Shown here: positions 18,680 through 29,874 of the stretch, one piece after another
Position numbering within the stretch: position 1 is the stretch's first letter
Layout: every line of letters begins with the position of its first letter
Assembly (NCBI GenBank): GCA_021307345.1
Contig: CP089930.1
Coordinates: forward strand, 2,604,001 to 2,668,000
Reading direction: 5' to 3'
DNA length: 64,000 nt
From: Escherichia coli
GTDB lineage: Bacteria > Pseudomonadota > Gammaproteobacteria > Enterobacterales > Enterobacteriaceae
The notes under the pieces: generated by a model
Databases searched by the model: none
The model's input: only the letters and a program-made list of their open reading frames with translations
What the model was told of the DNA's origin: nothing
Position numbers and translations under genes: made by a program

Positions 18680-20287
18680 ATGTATACGCGAAATTTATTA
18701 TGGCTGGTCAGCCTGGTAAGTGCGGCTCCTCTCTATGCTGCTGACATTCCCGCCAACACACCGCTCGCCCCACAGCAAGTCTTTCGTTACAACAATCATA
18801 GCGACCCCGGTACGCTCGACCCGCAAAAGGTTGAGGAGAATACTGCTGCGCAGATTGTGCTGGATCTGTTTGAAGGTCTGGTATGGATAGACAGTGAAGG
18901 TAAAGTGCAACCCGCTCAGGCCGAATCATGGGAGGTGGCAGATAGCGGTAAACGCTATGTTTTCCATTTACGTCACGGCTTACAGTGGTCTGATGGTCAG
19001 CCCTTAACGGCACAGGATTTTGTCCTCGGCTGGCAGCGCGCGGTTGACCCCAAAACGGCAAGCCCTTTTGCCGGCTATCTGGCGCAGGCGCATATTAAAA
19101 ATGCAGCGGCTATTGTGACAGGCAAAGCGGATGTTGCATCGCTGGGTGTGAAGGCTACCGATGACCGCACTCTTGAAGTCACGCTTGAGCAGCCCGTTCC
19201 CTGGTTCACGACCATGCTCGCCTGGCCGACGCTGTTTCCGGTTCCGCATCATGTGATTGCGAAGTATGGCGATAGCTGGAGTAAGCCAGAACATATGGTT
19301 TACAACGGTGCTTTTGTTCTTGATAAATGGGTAGTTAACGAAAAGATTACAGCCCGAAAAAATCCGGAATACCGCGATGCCGAGCATACGGTCTTACAGC
19401 AGGTTGAGTATCTGGCGCTGGATAATTCGGTCACCGGTTATAACCGCTATCGCGCGGGAGAGGTTGATCTCACCTGGGTTCCGGCGCAGCAAATTCCTGC
19501 AATCGAAAAATCACTGCCTGGCGAGCTGCGGATAATCCCTCGCCTGAACAGCGAATATTACAACTTCAACACCCGGAAACCGCCGTTTGATGATGCCCGT
19601 GTGCGGCGGGCATTGTATCTTACGGTTGACAGGCCGCTAATCGCGCAAAAGATACTTGGGCTACGAACGCCAGCAACAACATTGACGCCGACAGAGGTAG
19701 AAGGGTTTCGTGCGCCAACGTTTGAGGAACTGCAAAAGCCAATGGGTGAGCGCGTTGCGATGGCAAAAGCCTTGCTGAAACAGGCGGGATACGACGCCTC
19801 TCATCCGCTACGCTTTGAACTGTTCTACAACAAGTACGATCTGCATGAAAAAACGGCGATAGCCTTGTCTTCCGAATGGAAAAAATGGCTTGGCGCACAG
19901 GTGACGCTGCGAACGATGGAGTGGAAAACGTATCTCGATGCCCGGCGTAGTGGTGATTTCATGTTGTCGCGGCAGTCGTGGGATGCGACGTATAACGATG
20001 CTTCCAGCTTCCTGAACACGCTCAAAAGCGATAGTGAAGAAAATGTCGGTCACTGGAAAAATGCAAAGTATGACGCGTTACTAAACCAGGCCGCTCAGAC
20101 CACTGACGCGACAAAGCGTAATGCGCTGTATCAACAGGCAGAGGCCATTATCAACCAGCAGGCACCGCTCATCCCCATCTACTATCAACCGCTGATCAAA
20201 CTGCTTAAACCCTACGTTGGCGGTTTTCCGCTGCATAATCCCCAGGATTATGTCTACAGCAAAGAGTTGTATATCAAGGCACATTGA
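18680..20287 (+). CDS. ygiS: periplasmic oligopeptide/bile-salt-type ABC substrate-binding protein
   Basis: 535-aa OppA-family (SBP_bac_5) protein with a signal peptide ending YAA (residues 1-21). The family signature is seen as DPGTLDPQ near the N-terminus, YVFHLRHGLQWSDGQPLTAQDFVLGWQR and the C-terminal PLIPIYYQP. K-12 YgiS has been linked to deoxycholate uptake and is targeted by MqsR. No permease or ATPase gene lies nearby, so it must use another transporter. The mqsRA pair upstream of ygiS in K-12 is missing here, so the gene has its own promoter. Confidence 0.93.
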   Translation: MYTRNLLWLVSLVSAAPLYAADIPANTPLAPQQVFRYNNHSDPGTLDPQKVEENTAAQIVLDLFEGLVWIDSEGKVQPAQAESWEVADSGKRYVFHLRHGLQWSDGQPLTAQDFVLGWQRAVDPKTASPFAGYLAQAHIKNAAAIVTGKADVASLGVKATDDRTLEVTLEQPVPWFTTMLAWPTLFPVPHHVIAKYGDSWSKPEHMVYNGAFVLDKWVVNEKITARKNPEYRDAEHTVLQQVEYLALDNSVTGYNRYRAGEVDLTWVPAQQIPAIEKSLPGELRIIPRLNSEYYNFNTRKPPFDDARVRRALYLTVDRPLIAQKILGLRTPATTLTPTEVEGFRAPTFEELQKPMGERVAMAKALLKQAGYDASHPLRFELFYNKYDLHEKTAIALSSEWKKWLGAQVTLRTMEWKTYLDARRSGDFMLSRQSWDATYNDASSFLNTLKSDSEENVGHWKNAKYDALLNQAAQTTDATKRNALYQQAEAIINQQAPLIPIYYQPLIKLLKPYVGGFPLHNPQDYVYSKELYIKAH

Positions 20288-20424
20288 TGCCTTTATCGCC
20301 GTCGGAGCACGTCCGGCGGCACTATTCACACTGATCTCCTGTGACTCGACGCGACAGATAATGTAGTATCTCCGGCAATATTGCCCCTTTGAAGGCTGGC
20401 GAATAAGTTGAGGAATCAGAATTA

Positions 20425-22683
20425 ATGAGCGATATGGCAGAGCGCCTTGCGCTACATGAATTTACGGAAAACGCCTACTTAAACTACTCCATGTACGTCA
20501 TCATGGATCGTGCGTTGCCGTTTATTGGTGATGGTCTGAAACCTGTTCAGCGCCGCATTGTGTATGCGATGTCAGAACTGGGTCTGAATGCTACCGCCAA
20601 ATTTAAAAAATCGGCCCGTACTGTGGGTGACGTACTGGGTAAATACCATCCGCACGGTGACAGCGCCTGCTATGAAGCGATGGTACTAATGGCTCAGCCG
20701 TTTTCTTACCGTTATCCGCTGGTTGATGGGCAGGGAAACTGGGGGGCACCGGACGATCCGAAATCGTTCGCGGCAATGCGTTATACCGAATCCCGCCTGT
20801 CGAAATATTCTGAGCTGTTACTGAGTGAGCTGGGGCAAGGGACGGCGGACTGGGTGCCAAACTTCGACGGCACGTTGCAGGAGCCGAAAATGCTGCCTGC
20901 CCGCCTGCCGAATATTTTGCTTAACGGCACCACCGGTATTGCTGTCGGGATGGCGACGGACATTCCGCCACATAACCTGCGTGAAGTCGCACAGGCGGCA
21001 ATCGCGTTAATCGACCAGCCGAAAACCACGCTCGACCAGTTGCTGGATATCGTGCAGGGCCCAGACTACCCGACTGAAGCGGAAATCATCACCTCCCGCG
21101 CCGAAATCCGTAAAATTTACGAGAACGGTCGTGGTTCTGTGCGTATGCGCGCGGTGTGGAAGAAAGAAGATGGCGCGGTAGTGATCAGCGCCTTACCGCA
21201 TCAGGTTTCTGGCGCTCGCGTACTGGAGCAAATTGCTGCGCAAATGCGCAACAAAAAGCTGCCGATGGTTGACGATCTGCGCGATGAATCTGACCACGAG
21301 AATCCGACACGTCTGGTGATTGTGCCGCGTTCTAATCGTGTGGATATGGATCAGGTGATGAATCATCTGTTTGCCACGACCGATCTGGAAAAGAGCTATC
21401 GTATTAACCTCAATATGATTGGTCTGGATGGGCGTCCGGCGGTGAAAAACCTGCTGGAAATCCTCTCCGAATGGCTGGTGTTCCGTCGCGATACCGTGCG
21501 CCGCCGTCTCAATTATCGTCTGGAGAAAGTCCTCAAGCGCCTGCATATTCTTGAAGGTTTGCTGGTGGCGTTTCTCAATATCGACGAAGTGATTGAGATC
21601 ATTCGTAATGAAGATGAACCGAAACCGGCACTGATGTCGCGTTTTGGCATTACGGAAACCCAGGCGGAAGCGATCCTCGAACTGAAACTGCGTCATCTCG
21701 CCAAACTGGAAGAGATGAAGATTCGCGGTGAGCAGAACGAACTGGAAAAAGAGCGTGACCAGTTGCAGAGCATTCTGGCTTCCGAGCGCAAGATGAATAA
21801 CCTGCTGAAGAAAGAGCTACAGGCCGACGCACAGGCCTACGGCGACGATCGCCGTTCGCCGTTGCAGGAACGCGAAGAAGCGAAAGCGATGAGCGAGCAC
21901 GACATGCTGCCGTCTGAACCCGTTACCATTGTGCTGTCACAGATGGGCTGGGTACGCAGCGCCAAAGGCCATGACATCGACGCACCAGGCCTGAACTATA
22001 AAGCGGGCGATAGCTTCAAAGCGGCGGTGAAAGGCAAGAGCAACCAACCGGTGGTATTTGTTGATTCTACCGGCCGTAGCTACGCCATCGACCCGATTAC
22101 GCTGCCGTCGGCGCGTGGTCAGGGCGAACCACTCACCGGTAAACTGACGTTACCGCCAGGTGCCACAGTTGATCACATGCTAATGGAAAGCGACGATAAG
22201 AAACTGTTGATGGCTTCCGATGCTGGCTACGGATTCGTCTGCACCTTTAACGATCTTGTTGCCCGTAACCGTGCTGGTAAAGCGTTGATTACCTTACCTG
22301 AAAATGCGCATGTTATGCCGCCAGTAGTGATTGAAGATGCTTCTGATATGCTACTGGCTATCACCCTGGCAGGACGCATGTTGATGTTCCCGGTAAGCGA
22401 GCTTCCGCAACTGTCGAAGGGTAAAGGCAACAAGATCATCAACATCCCGTCGGCAGAAGCCGCGCGAGGCGAGGATGGTCTGGCACACCTGTATGTACTG
22501 CCGCCGCAGAGCACTCTGACTATTCATGTCGGGAAACGCAAAATTAAACTGCGCCCGGAAGAGTTGCTGAAAGTGACTGGTGAGCGTGGTCGCCGTGGCA
22601 CCTTGATGCGCGGTTTACAGCGTATCGACCGTGTCGAGATTGACTCCCCTCACCGCGCCAGCAGCGGCGATAGCGAAGAGTAA
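20425..22683 (+). CDS. parC: DNA topoisomerase IV subunit A (breakage-reunion)
   Basis: 752-aa type IIA topoisomerase subunit that cuts and rejoins the G-segment. The catalytic Tyr is Y120 (AAMRY). The quinolone-resistance region reads H-G-D79-S80-A-C-Y-E84, so the usual resistance positions are wild type. A long coiled-coil arm (residues about 365-480) and the C-terminal beta-pinwheel follow. Single gene, 137 bp after ygiS. Confidence 0.98.
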   Translation: MSDMAERLALHEFTENAYLNYSMYVIMDRALPFIGDGLKPVQRRIVYAMSELGLNATAKFKKSARTVGDVLGKYHPHGDSACYEAMVLMAQPFSYRYPLVDGQGNWGAPDDPKSFAAMRYTESRLSKYSELLLSELGQGTADWVPNFDGTLQEPKMLPARLPNILLNGTTGIAVGMATDIPPHNLREVAQAAIALIDQPKTTLDQLLDIVQGPDYPTEAEIITSRAEIRKIYENGRGSVRMRAVWKKEDGAVVISALPHQVSGARVLEQIAAQMRNKKLPMVDDLRDESDHENPTRLVIVPRSNRVDMDQVMNHLFATTDLEKSYRINLNMIGLDGRPAVKNLLEILSEWLVFRRDTVRRRLNYRLEKVLKRLHILEGLLVAFLNIDEVIEIIRNEDEPKPALMSRFGITETQAEAILELKLRHLAKLEEMKIRGEQNELEKERDQLQSILASERKMNNLLKKELQADAQAYGDDRRSPLQEREEAKAMSEHDMLPSEPVTIVLSQMGWVRSAKGHDIDAPGLNYKAGDSFKAAVKGKSNQPVVFVDSTGRSYAIDPITLPSARGQGEPLTGKLTLPPGATVDHMLMESDDKKLLMASDAGYGFVCTFNDLVARNRAGKALITLPENAHVMPPVVIEDASDMLLAITLAGRMLMFPVSELPQLSKGKGNKIINIPSAEAARGEDGLAHLYVLPPQSTLTIHVGKRKIKLRPEELLKVTGERGRRGTLMRGLQRIDRVEIDSPHRASSGDSEE

Positions 22684-22719
22684 TATGCCGGAGGGGGGCT
22701 TTCTCCCGTTTGCAAGGAA

Positions 22720-22751
22720 TGCCGGATGAAATGTTAAGTCGTCATCCGGCA
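22720..22751. repeat. REP-type palindrome after parC
   Basis: TGCCGGATGA (22720-22729) and TCATCCGGCA (22742-22751) form a 10-bp stem of the kind found in enterobacterial REP units. It is the only notable element in the 229-bp gap between parC and plsC besides a G-rich hairpin at 22690-22707. Confidence 0.7.
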
Positions 22752-22912
22752 GCGTATTCAACCCCCGGAAACGATAAAAATTCCCTTGAAACCGTTGTTT
22801 ATTCATGCGTTGCGATTAACAATACGCTTTTCCAGAGAGCGGCTTTTAACAATGCCCTAACCTGATTTCAGGTGACGTACAATGCCAGTCTCTCAGATCT
22901 TCAGAGGGTGTT

Positions 22913-23650
22913 ATGCTATATATCTTTCGTCTTATTATTACCGTTATTTACAGCATCTTAGTCTGTGTTTTCGGCTCCATTTACTGCCTTTTCAGCCCGC
23001 GAAATCCAAAGCATGTAGCCACCTTCGGGCATATGTTTGGGCGCCTTGCGCCGCTGTACGGGCTGAAAGTTGAGTGCCGCAAACCTGCTGATGCTGAAAG
23101 CTATGGTAATGCTATCTATATTGCTAACCACCAGAACAACTATGACATGGTGACAGCATCGAACATCGTGCAGCCACCGACGGTCACAGTGGGTAAAAAG
23201 AGTTTGCTGTGGATCCCCTTCTTTGGGCAGTTGTACTGGTTAACCGGTAACTTATTGATCGACAGAAACAACCGTACTAAGGCGCATGGCACCATCGCGG
23301 AAGTCGTGAACCACTTCAAAAAACGCCGTATTTCCATCTGGATGTTCCCGGAAGGAACGCGTAGCCGTGGTCGCGGCCTGCTGCCGTTTAAAACTGGGGC
23401 ATTCCATGCGGCAATTGCGGCAGGCGTCCCGATTATTCCCGTGTGTGTTTCCACGACTTCGAATAAGATTAATCTTAATCGACTGAATAATGGTTTAGTG
23501 ATCGTAGAAATGCTGCCGCCGATTGACGTCAGTCAATATGGTAAAGATCAGGTTCGCGAGCTGGCTGCTCATTGTCGTTCGATAATGGAACAAAAAATCG
23601 CCGAGCTCGATAAAGAAGTCGCAGAGCGCGAAGCCGCCGGAAAAGTTTAA
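22913..23650 (+). CDS. plsC: 1-acyl-sn-glycerol-3-phosphate acyltransferase
   Basis: PlsC makes phosphatidic acid from lysophosphatidic acid at the inner membrane using acyl-ACP or acyl-CoA. The 245-aa protein has an N-terminal membrane helix, the catalytic NHQNNYD (HX4D) box, the substrate-binding FPEGTRSRG box and a downstream PIIPV block. The C-terminus is a charged helix. It is followed by ftsP after 72 bp. Confidence 0.97.
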   Translation: MLYIFRLIITVIYSILVCVFGSIYCLFSPRNPKHVATFGHMFGRLAPLYGLKVECRKPADAESYGNAIYIANHQNNYDMVTASNIVQPPTVTVGKKSLLWIPFFGQLYWLTGNLLIDRNNRTKAHGTIAEVVNHFKKRRISIWMFPEGTRSRGRGLLPFKTGAFHAAIAAGVPIIPVCVSTTSNKINLNRLNNGLVIVEMLPPIDVSQYGKDQVRELAAHCRSIMEQKIAELDKEVAEREAAGKV

Positions 23651-23722
23651 GTCGGCAATCTGTTTTTTGCGGGGATGTTTTCCTGCACGGTATTACTTTA
23701 GCCAGTTTTACATGGAGCAAAT

Positions 23723-25135
23723 ATGTCACTCAGTCGGCGTCAGTTCATTCAGGCATCGGGGATTGCACTGTGTGCAGGTGCTGTCCCCCTGAAGGCAAGC
23801 GCAGCCGGTCAACAGCAACCACTGCCCGTTCCGCCGCTGCTTGAATCTCGCCGTGGGCAACCGTTATTTATGACAGTACAGCGCGCGCACTGGTCATTTA
23901 CGCCAGGAACGCGCGCGTCGGTTTGGGGTATCAATGGTCGCTACCTTGGGCCGACTATCCGCGTCTGGAAGGGCGACGATGTTAAGCTGATTTACAGCAA
24001 CCGACTGACAGAAAACGTCTCAATGACAGTGGCTGGATTACAAGTGCCAGGCCCACTGATGGGCGGCCCGGCACGCATGATGTCGCCAAACGCTGACTGG
24101 GCGCCTGTGCTGCCAATTCGCCAGAATGCTGCGACTTTGTGGTATCACGCCAATACCCCCAACCGCACGGCGCAGCAGGTCTATAACGGCCTTGCCGGGA
24201 TGTGGCTGGTGGAAGATGAAGTCAGCAAGTCGCTGCCCATTCCTAACCATTATGGTGTGGATGATTTTCCGGTCATTATCCAGGATAAACGGCTGGATAA
24301 CTTTGGTACGCCAGAATACAACGAACCGGGAAGCGGCGGCTTTGTTGGCGATACGCTGCTGGTCAACGGTGTACAAAGCCCGTACGTTGAAGTTTCGCGC
24401 GGTTGGGTGCGCCTGCGTCTGCTGAACGCATCGAACTCCCGTCGCTATCAACTACAGATGAGCGATGGTCGCCCGTTACATGTGATTTCTGGCGATCAGG
24501 GATTCCTGCCTGCTCCTGTATCGGTGAAGCAGCTTTCGCTGGCACCGGGCGAACGCCGTGAAATACTGGTGGATATGAGCAACGGTGATGAAGTGTCGAT
24601 CACCTGTGGCGAAGCGGCGAGCATTGTTGATCGTATTCGCGGCTTCTTTGAGCCGTCCAGCATTCTGGTTTCTACGCTGGTGCTAACGCTGCGCCCGACC
24701 GGCCTTCTGCCGCTGGTGACTGACAGCCTGCCGATGCGCCTGCTGCCGACTGAAATAATGGCTGGTTCGCCGATTCGCAGCCGTGATATAAGCCTGGGCG
24801 ATGATCCCGGCATCAACGGGCAGCTATGGGACGTTAACCGCATTGACGTTGCTGCCCAGCAGGGAACGTGGGAACGCTGGACGGTACGCGCGGATGAACC
24901 GCAATCATTCCATATTGAAGGTGTGATGTTCCAGATCCGTAATGTTAATGGCGCAATGCCATTCCCGGAAGACAGAGGCTGGAAAGATACCGTCTGGGTT
25001 GATGGACAAGTGGAACTGCTTGTTTATTACGGCCAGCCTTCCTGGGCGCATTTCCCGTTTTACTTTGGTAGCCAGACACTGGAAATGGCGGATCGCGGCT
25101 CTATTGGGCAGTTGCTGGTCAATCCAGTACCGTAA
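23723..25135 (+). CDS. ftsP: cell division protein FtsP (SufI)
   Basis: 470-aa periplasmic protein with a multicopper-oxidase fold but without the copper ligands, which stabilises the divisome under stress. It is a classic Tat substrate: the signal peptide shows SRRQFIQAS followed by a weakly hydrophobic stretch ending ASA. Three cupredoxin domains follow. Sequence and length are as in E. coli. Confidence 0.96.
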   Translation: MSLSRRQFIQASGIALCAGAVPLKASAAGQQQPLPVPPLLESRRGQPLFMTVQRAHWSFTPGTRASVWGINGRYLGPTIRVWKGDDVKLIYSNRLTENVSMTVAGLQVPGPLMGGPARMMSPNADWAPVLPIRQNAATLWYHANTPNRTAQQVYNGLAGMWLVEDEVSKSLPIPNHYGVDDFPVIIQDKRLDNFGTPEYNEPGSGGFVGDTLLVNGVQSPYVEVSRGWVRLRLLNASNSRRYQLQMSDGRPLHVISGDQGFLPAPVSVKQLSLAPGERREILVDMSNGDEVSITCGEAASIVDRIRGFFEPSSILVSTLVLTLRPTGLLPLVTDSLPMRLLPTEIMAGSPIRSRDISLGDDPGINGQLWDVNRIDVAAQQGTWERWTVRADEPQSFHIEGVMFQIRNVNGAMPFPEDRGWKDTVWVDGQVELLVYYGQPSWAHFPFYFGSQTLEMADRGSIGQLLVNPVP

Positions 25136-25139
25136 TCTT

Positions 25140-25166
25140 CATACTCGCCCTGGGAGGGCGAGTATG
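25140..25166 (+). terminator. hairpin after ftsP
   Basis: CATACTCGCCCT (25140-25151) pairs with AGGGCGAGTATG (25155-25166) around GGG: 12 bp, very stable. The next bases are GAATACCTTT, so termination may be partial. Confidence 0.6.
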
Positions 25167-25245
25167 GAATACCTTTCGATTTCTCTTTCGTTCCGGCTTA
25201 TAATCCCCGGCCTTTGATTATTTTTTTATCATTTCTGGAAGCAAA

Positions 25246-27465
25246 ATGAGCTCTATCTCCCTGATCCAACCGGATCGCGACCTGTTCTCCTGGCCGCAGT
25301 ACTGGGCCGCCTGTTTTGGACCGGCACCGTTTTTGCCGATGTCTCGTGAAGAGATGGATCAACTTGGCTGGGATAGCTGCGACATCATTTTGGTTACTGG
25401 CGACGCGTATGTCGATCACCCAAGCTTTGGGATGGCGATTTGCGGTCGTATGCTGGAAGCGCAGGGCTTTCGTGTCGGGATCATCGCCCAACCGGACTGG
25501 AGCAGCAAAGACGACTTTATGCGTCTGGGTAAACCGAATCTGTTTTTCGGCGTGACCGCAGGCAATATGGACTCGATGATCAACCGCTATACCGCCGATC
25601 GCCGTTTACGTCATGACGATGCCTACACGCCGGATAACGTCGCGGGTAAGCGACCGGATCGCGCCACACTGGTTTATACCCAGCGTTGTAAAGAGGCGTG
25701 GAAAGATGTGCCGGTGATCCTCGGTGGTATTGAAGCCAGCCTGCGCCGTACCGCGCATTATGATTACTGGTCTGATACCGTGCGCCGTTCCGTGTTGGTG
25801 GATTCCAAAGCAGACATGCTGATGTTCGGTAACGGTGAGCGTCCGCTGGTGGAAGTGGCACACCGTTTGGCGATGGGCGAGCCGATTAGCGAAATCCGCG
25901 ATGTACGTAATACCGCGATTATCGTGAAAGAGGCGCTGCCTGGCTGGAGCGGCGTGGATTCTACTCGCCTTGATACACCGGGGAAAATCGACCCGATTCC
26001 GCATCCGTATGGCGAAGATTTGCCGTGTGCGGATAACAAACCGGTGGCTCCGAAAAAACAAGAAGCCAAAGCCGTAACCGTGCAGCCGCCGCGTCCGAAG
26101 CCGTGGGAAAAAACCTACGTGTTGCTCCCTTCTTTCGAGAAAGTGAAGGGCGATAAAGTGCTGTACGCTCATGCTTCGCGTATTTTGCACCACGAAACCA
26201 ACCCAGGCTGCGCTCGCGCATTGATGCAAAAACATGGCGACCGCTATGTGTGGATCAACCCGCCTGCTATTCCGCTTTCTACCGAAGAGATGGACAGCGT
26301 CTTTGCGCTGCCGTACAAGCGCGTGCCGCATCCGGCTTACGGTAATGCCCGTATTCCTGCTTACGAAATGATCCGTTTCTCAGTCAATATTATGCGTGGC
26401 TGCTTTGGCGGCTGCTCTTTCTGTTCTATTACCGAGCATGAAGGGCGCATTATTCAGAGCCGTTCGGAAGATTCGATCATCAATGAGATTGAAGCGATCC
26501 GCGACACCGTTCCTGGATTTACGGGCGTGATTTCCGATCTCGGCGGGCCAACTGCCAACATGTATATGTTGCGCTGCAAATCGCCACGCGCCGAGCAAAC
26601 CTGCCGTCGTTTATCGTGCGTTTACCCGGATATTTGTCCGCATATGGACACTAACCACGAACCGACGATCAATCTCTATCGCCGCGCGCGCGATCTGAAA
26701 GGCATTAAAAAGATCCTGATTGCCTCCGGCGTGCGTTATGACATCGCCGTGGAAGATCCGCGCTATATCAAAGAGCTGGCAACCCATCACGTTGGTGGTT
26801 ATCTGAAGATTGCCCCGGAACATACCGAAGAAGGGCCGTTGTCGAAGATGATGAAGCCGGGCATGGGCAGCTATGACCGCTTTAAAGAGCTGTTCGACAC
26901 CTACTCGAAACAGGCAGGTAAAGAGCAGTATCTGATCCCATATTTCATCTCCGCGCACCCCGGTACACGCGATGAAGATATGGTGAATCTGGCGCTGTGG
27001 CTGAAGAAACATCGCTTCCGTCTCGACCAGGTACAGAACTTCTACCCGTCGCCGTTGGCTAACTCAACCACCATGTATTACACCGGCAAAAATCCGCTGG
27101 CGAAGATTGGTTATAAGAGCGAAGACGTTTTCGTGCCGAAGGGTGACAAACAGCGTCGTCTGCATAAAGCGTTGTTGCGTTACCACGATCCGGCAAACTG
27201 GCCGTTAATCCGCCAGGCGCTGGAAGCGATGGGTAAAAAGCATCTGATTGGCAGCCGTCGCGATTGCTTAGTGCCTGCGCCAACCATTGAAGAGATGCGC
27301 GAAGCTCGCCGTCAGAACCGTAATACCCGTCCGGCGTTGACCAAACATACCCCGATGGCGACCCAGCGCCAGACGCCTGTCGGAGCAAAGAAAGCGCCGT
27401 CTGCGCAACCTCGCCCGATGAATGCCGGTGCGAAGAAACGTCCTAAAGCGGCGACTGGACGTTAA
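25246..27465 (+). CDS. ygiQ: radical SAM protein YgiQ (UPF0313)
   Basis: 739-aa radical SAM enzyme of unknown reaction. The N-terminal region contains a cobalamin-binding-like Rossmann part ([17 protein letters not shown]). The 4Fe-4S motif C386-x3-C390-x2-C393 is intact within [11 protein letters not shown]. The C-terminal tail (after about 690) is basic and Pro/Ala/Lys-rich, as if for RNA or ribosome binding. K-12 carries an in-frame stop or frameshift in some annotations; here the frame is whole. Confidence 0.93.
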   Translation: MSSISLIQPDRDLFSWPQYWAACFGPAPFLPMSREEMDQLGWDSCDIILVTGDAYVDHPSFGMAICGRMLEAQGFRVGIIAQPDWSSKDDFMRLGKPNLFFGVTAGNMDSMINRYTADRRLRHDDAYTPDNVAGKRPDRATLVYTQRCKEAWKDVPVILGGIEASLRRTAHYDYWSDTVRRSVLVDSKADMLMFGNGERPLVEVAHRLAMGEPISEIRDVRNTAIIVKEALPGWSGVDSTRLDTPGKIDPIPHPYGEDLPCADNKPVAPKKQEAKAVTVQPPRPKPWEKTYVLLPSFEKVKGDKVLYAHASRILHHETNPGCARALMQKHGDRYVWINPPAIPLSTEEMDSVFALPYKRVPHPAYGNARIPAYEMIRFSVNIMRGCFGGCSFCSITEHEGRIIQSRSEDSIINEIEAIRDTVPGFTGVISDLGGPTANMYMLRCKSPRAEQTCRRLSCVYPDICPHMDTNHEPTINLYRRARDLKGIKKILIASGVRYDIAVEDPRYIKELATHHVGGYLKIAPEHTEEGPLSKMMKPGMGSYDRFKELFDTYSKQAGKEQYLIPYFISAHPGTRDEDMVNLALWLKKHRFRLDQVQNFYPSPLANSTTMYYTGKNPLAKIGYKSEDVFVPKGDKQRRLHKALLRYHDPANWPLIRQALEAMGKKHLIGSRRDCLVPAPTIEEMREARRQNRNTRPALTKHTPMATQRQTPVGAKKAPSAQPRPMNAGAKKRPKAATGR

Positions 27466-27471
27466 AAAAAC

Positions 27472-27506
27472 ATCCCCGGTAACTGAATGCTACCGGGGAT
27501 ATTTTT
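27472..27506. terminator. bidirectional terminator between ygiQ and yqhH
   Basis: ATCCCCGGTA (27472-27481) pairs with TACCGGGGAT (27491-27500), followed by ATTTTTAT on the plus strand and preceded by seven As that give a T-run on the minus strand. Confidence 0.9.
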
Positions 27507-27507
27507 A

Positions 27508-27765
27508 TCACTCCGTATACATACGCAAGCAGCGCAGGCAATCAAAATAGTCCTGCGCATCAAGGCGTGTATTGGCTCTGTTAGCTTCGGATTTGGCGGC
27601 GTAAATTTGCGGGCGTAATGCTTTTATATCCTGCTCTAGCCGGGCGATTTTGGCATTTAATGTTTGTACATTACCTGCCAGTTGATTGACCTTTTGCTCA
27701 TTGACGCAACCACTTAATAAGCCGGTTACCAGAACAACAGCTCCCACGGTGAAAATCGTTTTCAT
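27508..27765 (-). CDS. yqhH: Lpp-like outer-membrane lipoprotein
   Basis: 85-aa paralogue of the major lipoprotein Lpp. The lipobox is LLSGC with the acylated Cys near residue 20. A heptad-repeat trimeric coiled coil follows ([21 protein letters not shown]...). The C-terminus ends RMYTE rather than the YRK of Lpp, so it lacks the terminal Lys used for peptidoglycan linkage. GGGAG precedes the start. It lies 50 bp after yqhG. Confidence 0.93.
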   Translation of the reverse strand: MKTIFTVGAVVLVTGLLSGCVNEQKVNQLAGNVQTLNAKIARLEQDIKALRPQIYAAKSEANRANTRLDAQDYFDCLRCLRMYTE

Positions 27766-27815
27766 ATCGTGCTCCCTTTTATTTATTGTTCCGACTAATT
27801 TTTATTTTATTCAGT

Positions 27816-28742
27816 TCATTGCGTTAATCTGGCGGCGGTTTTCGTTTCAATCTGTTTAAGCAAGCTACCGCTGCCTGGACGGATAAAATCGGCAATTTCC
27901 CACTTTCCTTCGCGCCGATGTAAAACTAAATCCTGCTCTTCACTGTTACCATTGTTCAGCGCAATACGAACATGAATACGGGCGGAATCGGCGGTTTTTT
28001 CCTGAACACGAATTTCATCAACACGAGCAAATAGCGACTCTTCACCAAAACAAATCGGGTTGTCGTAAATAAATTGCCGTTCTATTTGCATCTCTTGATC
28101 GAAATTGCCGTTTTTATTGAAGGTGGTTTTATAAAATTCATTGACTGCCTGGCGATAGGTGTCGGAAACAACCCATGTCCAGGGCCAACTATAATCGGCA
28201 ATATGTTTAAACAGTTCAGCGACAAAGGCTTCAGGCTCTTCTTTTTGTAATGAAGCCAGTGTTGCCAGGATTTTTTCATTCTCGCTATTAACTGCCTGCC
28301 AGACGCTACCATGGTTGCTGACAACATCATCAATGACCCAACGATCATTTTCTGCCACCATTTTCAGCGTTTGCGTGGTCTTTTCTTTATCGTCGTCAAA
28401 GGTACGGAAACGCACAACGGCATCTGCATGATCGGTATCCGTTTGAGTAACCACTACGCTTTCTAACACCAGATCGCCAAAATCCTGACAATCACAAATC
28501 GGATCATAATCCAGCCAGCCAATATTGCCCGGCAGCGTGAGATTATCATTCAGGGTAAGTGCCTTTTGTATGCGTGCAGACGTTATCGCCTGCTCTCCTG
28601 TCTCACCAAAATAAGGCGCGCTGGCATCAGATTTATAGTTTTGATAAATCTGGCGAACTGTCTGTTCTACAGTCAGCGAGGATGATTGGGCTTGAGTAGT
28701 GAAGCTTGCAAAAAACGCCAAAAACAGAAGTATTATTTTCAT
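27816..28742 (-). CDS. yqhG: periplasmic DUF3828 protein
   Basis: 308-aa secreted protein with an N-terminal signal peptide ending TQA (residues 1-18). It contains two similar halves, each with an IYQNY/FYKT-type helix and a strand block near 'W.I.D', as in the DUF3828 (NTF2-like) fold. Cys pair CDC in PICDCQDFG may form a disulfide. Function unknown; YqhG has been tied to type 1 fimbriae expression in uropathogenic strains. Confidence 0.88.
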   Translation of the reverse strand: MKIILLFLAFFASFTTQAQSSSLTVEQTVRQIYQNYKSDASAPYFGETGEQAITSARIQKALTLNDNLTLPGNIGWLDYDPICDCQDFGDLVLESVVVTQTDTDHADAVVRFRTFDDDKEKTTQTLKMVAENDRWVIDDVVSNHGSVWQAVNSENEKILATLASLQKEEPEAFVAELFKHIADYSWPWTWVVSDTYRQAVNEFYKTTFNKNGNFDQEMQIERQFIYDNPICFGEESLFARVDEIRVQEKTADSARIHVRIALNNGNSEEQDLVLHRREGKWEIADFIRPGSGSLLKQIETKTAARLTQ

Positions 28743-28900
28743 CTGTTTTTGACCTCACCGTCGTGTTTATCCATATTGTAGAGGCTTTGTTGATTAAAGA
28801 GCTCCCAGCTCTGCATGATGATGTCCTTAAATTTGGCATTTCTGAGCAGGGGAGAGTAACAACGGGCGGGAGGTGAGGGGAATAAATGATTTCTGAAAAG

Positions 28901-28930
28901 TCCGGTAGCGGAACATTACCGCTACCGGGA
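28901..28930 (-). terminator. terminator of yqhD-dkgA
   Basis: CCGGTAGCGG (28902-28911) pairs with CCGCTACCGG (28919-28928). On the minus strand ACTTTTC follows. It lies 12 bp after the dkgA stop. Confidence 0.75.
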
Positions 28931-28941
28931 GAATTTGCCCG

Positions 28942-29769
28942 TTAGCCGCCGAACTGGTCGGGATCGGGACCGAGACGTTTACCCTGATCGAGTTTTGCGA
29001 TTTCACCAAGTTCGTCTTTGTCGAGACGGAAATCCCAGACATCAAAGTTTTCGGCAATGCGTGAAGGCGTGACCGATTTCGGGATCACCACCAGACCGTT
29101 ATCCAGATGCCAGCGGATAACAATTTGTGCCGGTGTTTTGCCGTATTTATCCGCCAGGTCGCGAATGACTTTCTGATCGAAAACGCCTTTCCCACCTTGC
29201 GCTAATGGACTCCAGGATTCGGTCTGGATTTTGTGCGTGGCATTCCAGGCATGAAGCTGGCGTTGCTGCATCAGCGGGTGAAGTTCGATTTGATTAATAA
29301 CAGGCGTCACGCCAGTTTCGTCGATCAGACGTTGCAGGTGGTGGATCTGGAAGTTACAGACGCCAATGCTTTTGATTAATCCCTCTTTTTGCAGCTCGAT
29401 CATTCCTTTCCACGCCTCGACATAGTGATCGATAGCGGGAACGGGCCAGTGCATTAAGTAAAGGTCTATATAATCAAGCTGGAGTTTTTTCAGGCTGTCG
29501 AGCAGTGCTTCGCGGGGGTGTTTGTGGTCGTCGTTCCACAGCTTGGTTGTAATGAACAACTCTTCTCTGGCAAGTGCGGCATTTTTCAGCGCCTTGCCGA
29601 CACCTTCTTCGTTTTTATAGGCAGCAGCGGTATCAATTGAGCGATAACCCACTTCCAGGGCTTTTTGAATAGCGGTGATAACTTCCTCATTACTTGCTTG
29701 CCAGACGCCCAGTCCCAGCTGGGGCATGACATTGCCATCCTGTAGCTTAATAACGGTTGGATTAGCCAT
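28942..29769 (-). CDS. dkgA: 2,5-diketo-D-gluconate / methylglyoxal reductase A
   Basis: 275-aa aldo-keto reductase that uses NADPH to reduce 2,5-diketogluconate, methylglyoxal and other aldehydes, including furfural. The catalytic tetrad is D46, Y51, K76 and H107 (in LMHWP). It lies 105 bp after yqhD and is induced with it by YqhC. Confidence 0.97.
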   Translation of the reverse strand: MANPTVIKLQDGNVMPQLGLGVWQASNEEVITAIQKALEVGYRSIDTAAAYKNEEGVGKALKNAALAREELFITTKLWNDDHKHPREALLDSLKKLQLDYIDLYLMHWPVPAIDHYVEAWKGMIELQKEGLIKSIGVCNFQIHHLQRLIDETGVTPVINQIELHPLMQQRQLHAWNATHKIQTESWSPLAQGGKGVFDQKVIRDLADKYGKTPAQIVIRWHLDNGLVVIPKSVTPSRIAENFDVWDFRLDKDELGEIAKLDQGKRLGPDPDQFGG

Positions 29770-29874
29770 ACGTTCCTCCTTTTATATGAACTCACCGGAG
29801 CCTGCTCCGGTGAGTTGGTGTGAACTTAAGTCTGGACGAAATACCCAAAAACGAAAGTTTGAGGAGGAAAAAGC

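Noticed and set aside
20641-20690. Quinolone-resistance changes in parC
   Set aside because: Positions 80 (Ser) and 84 (Glu) are wild type.
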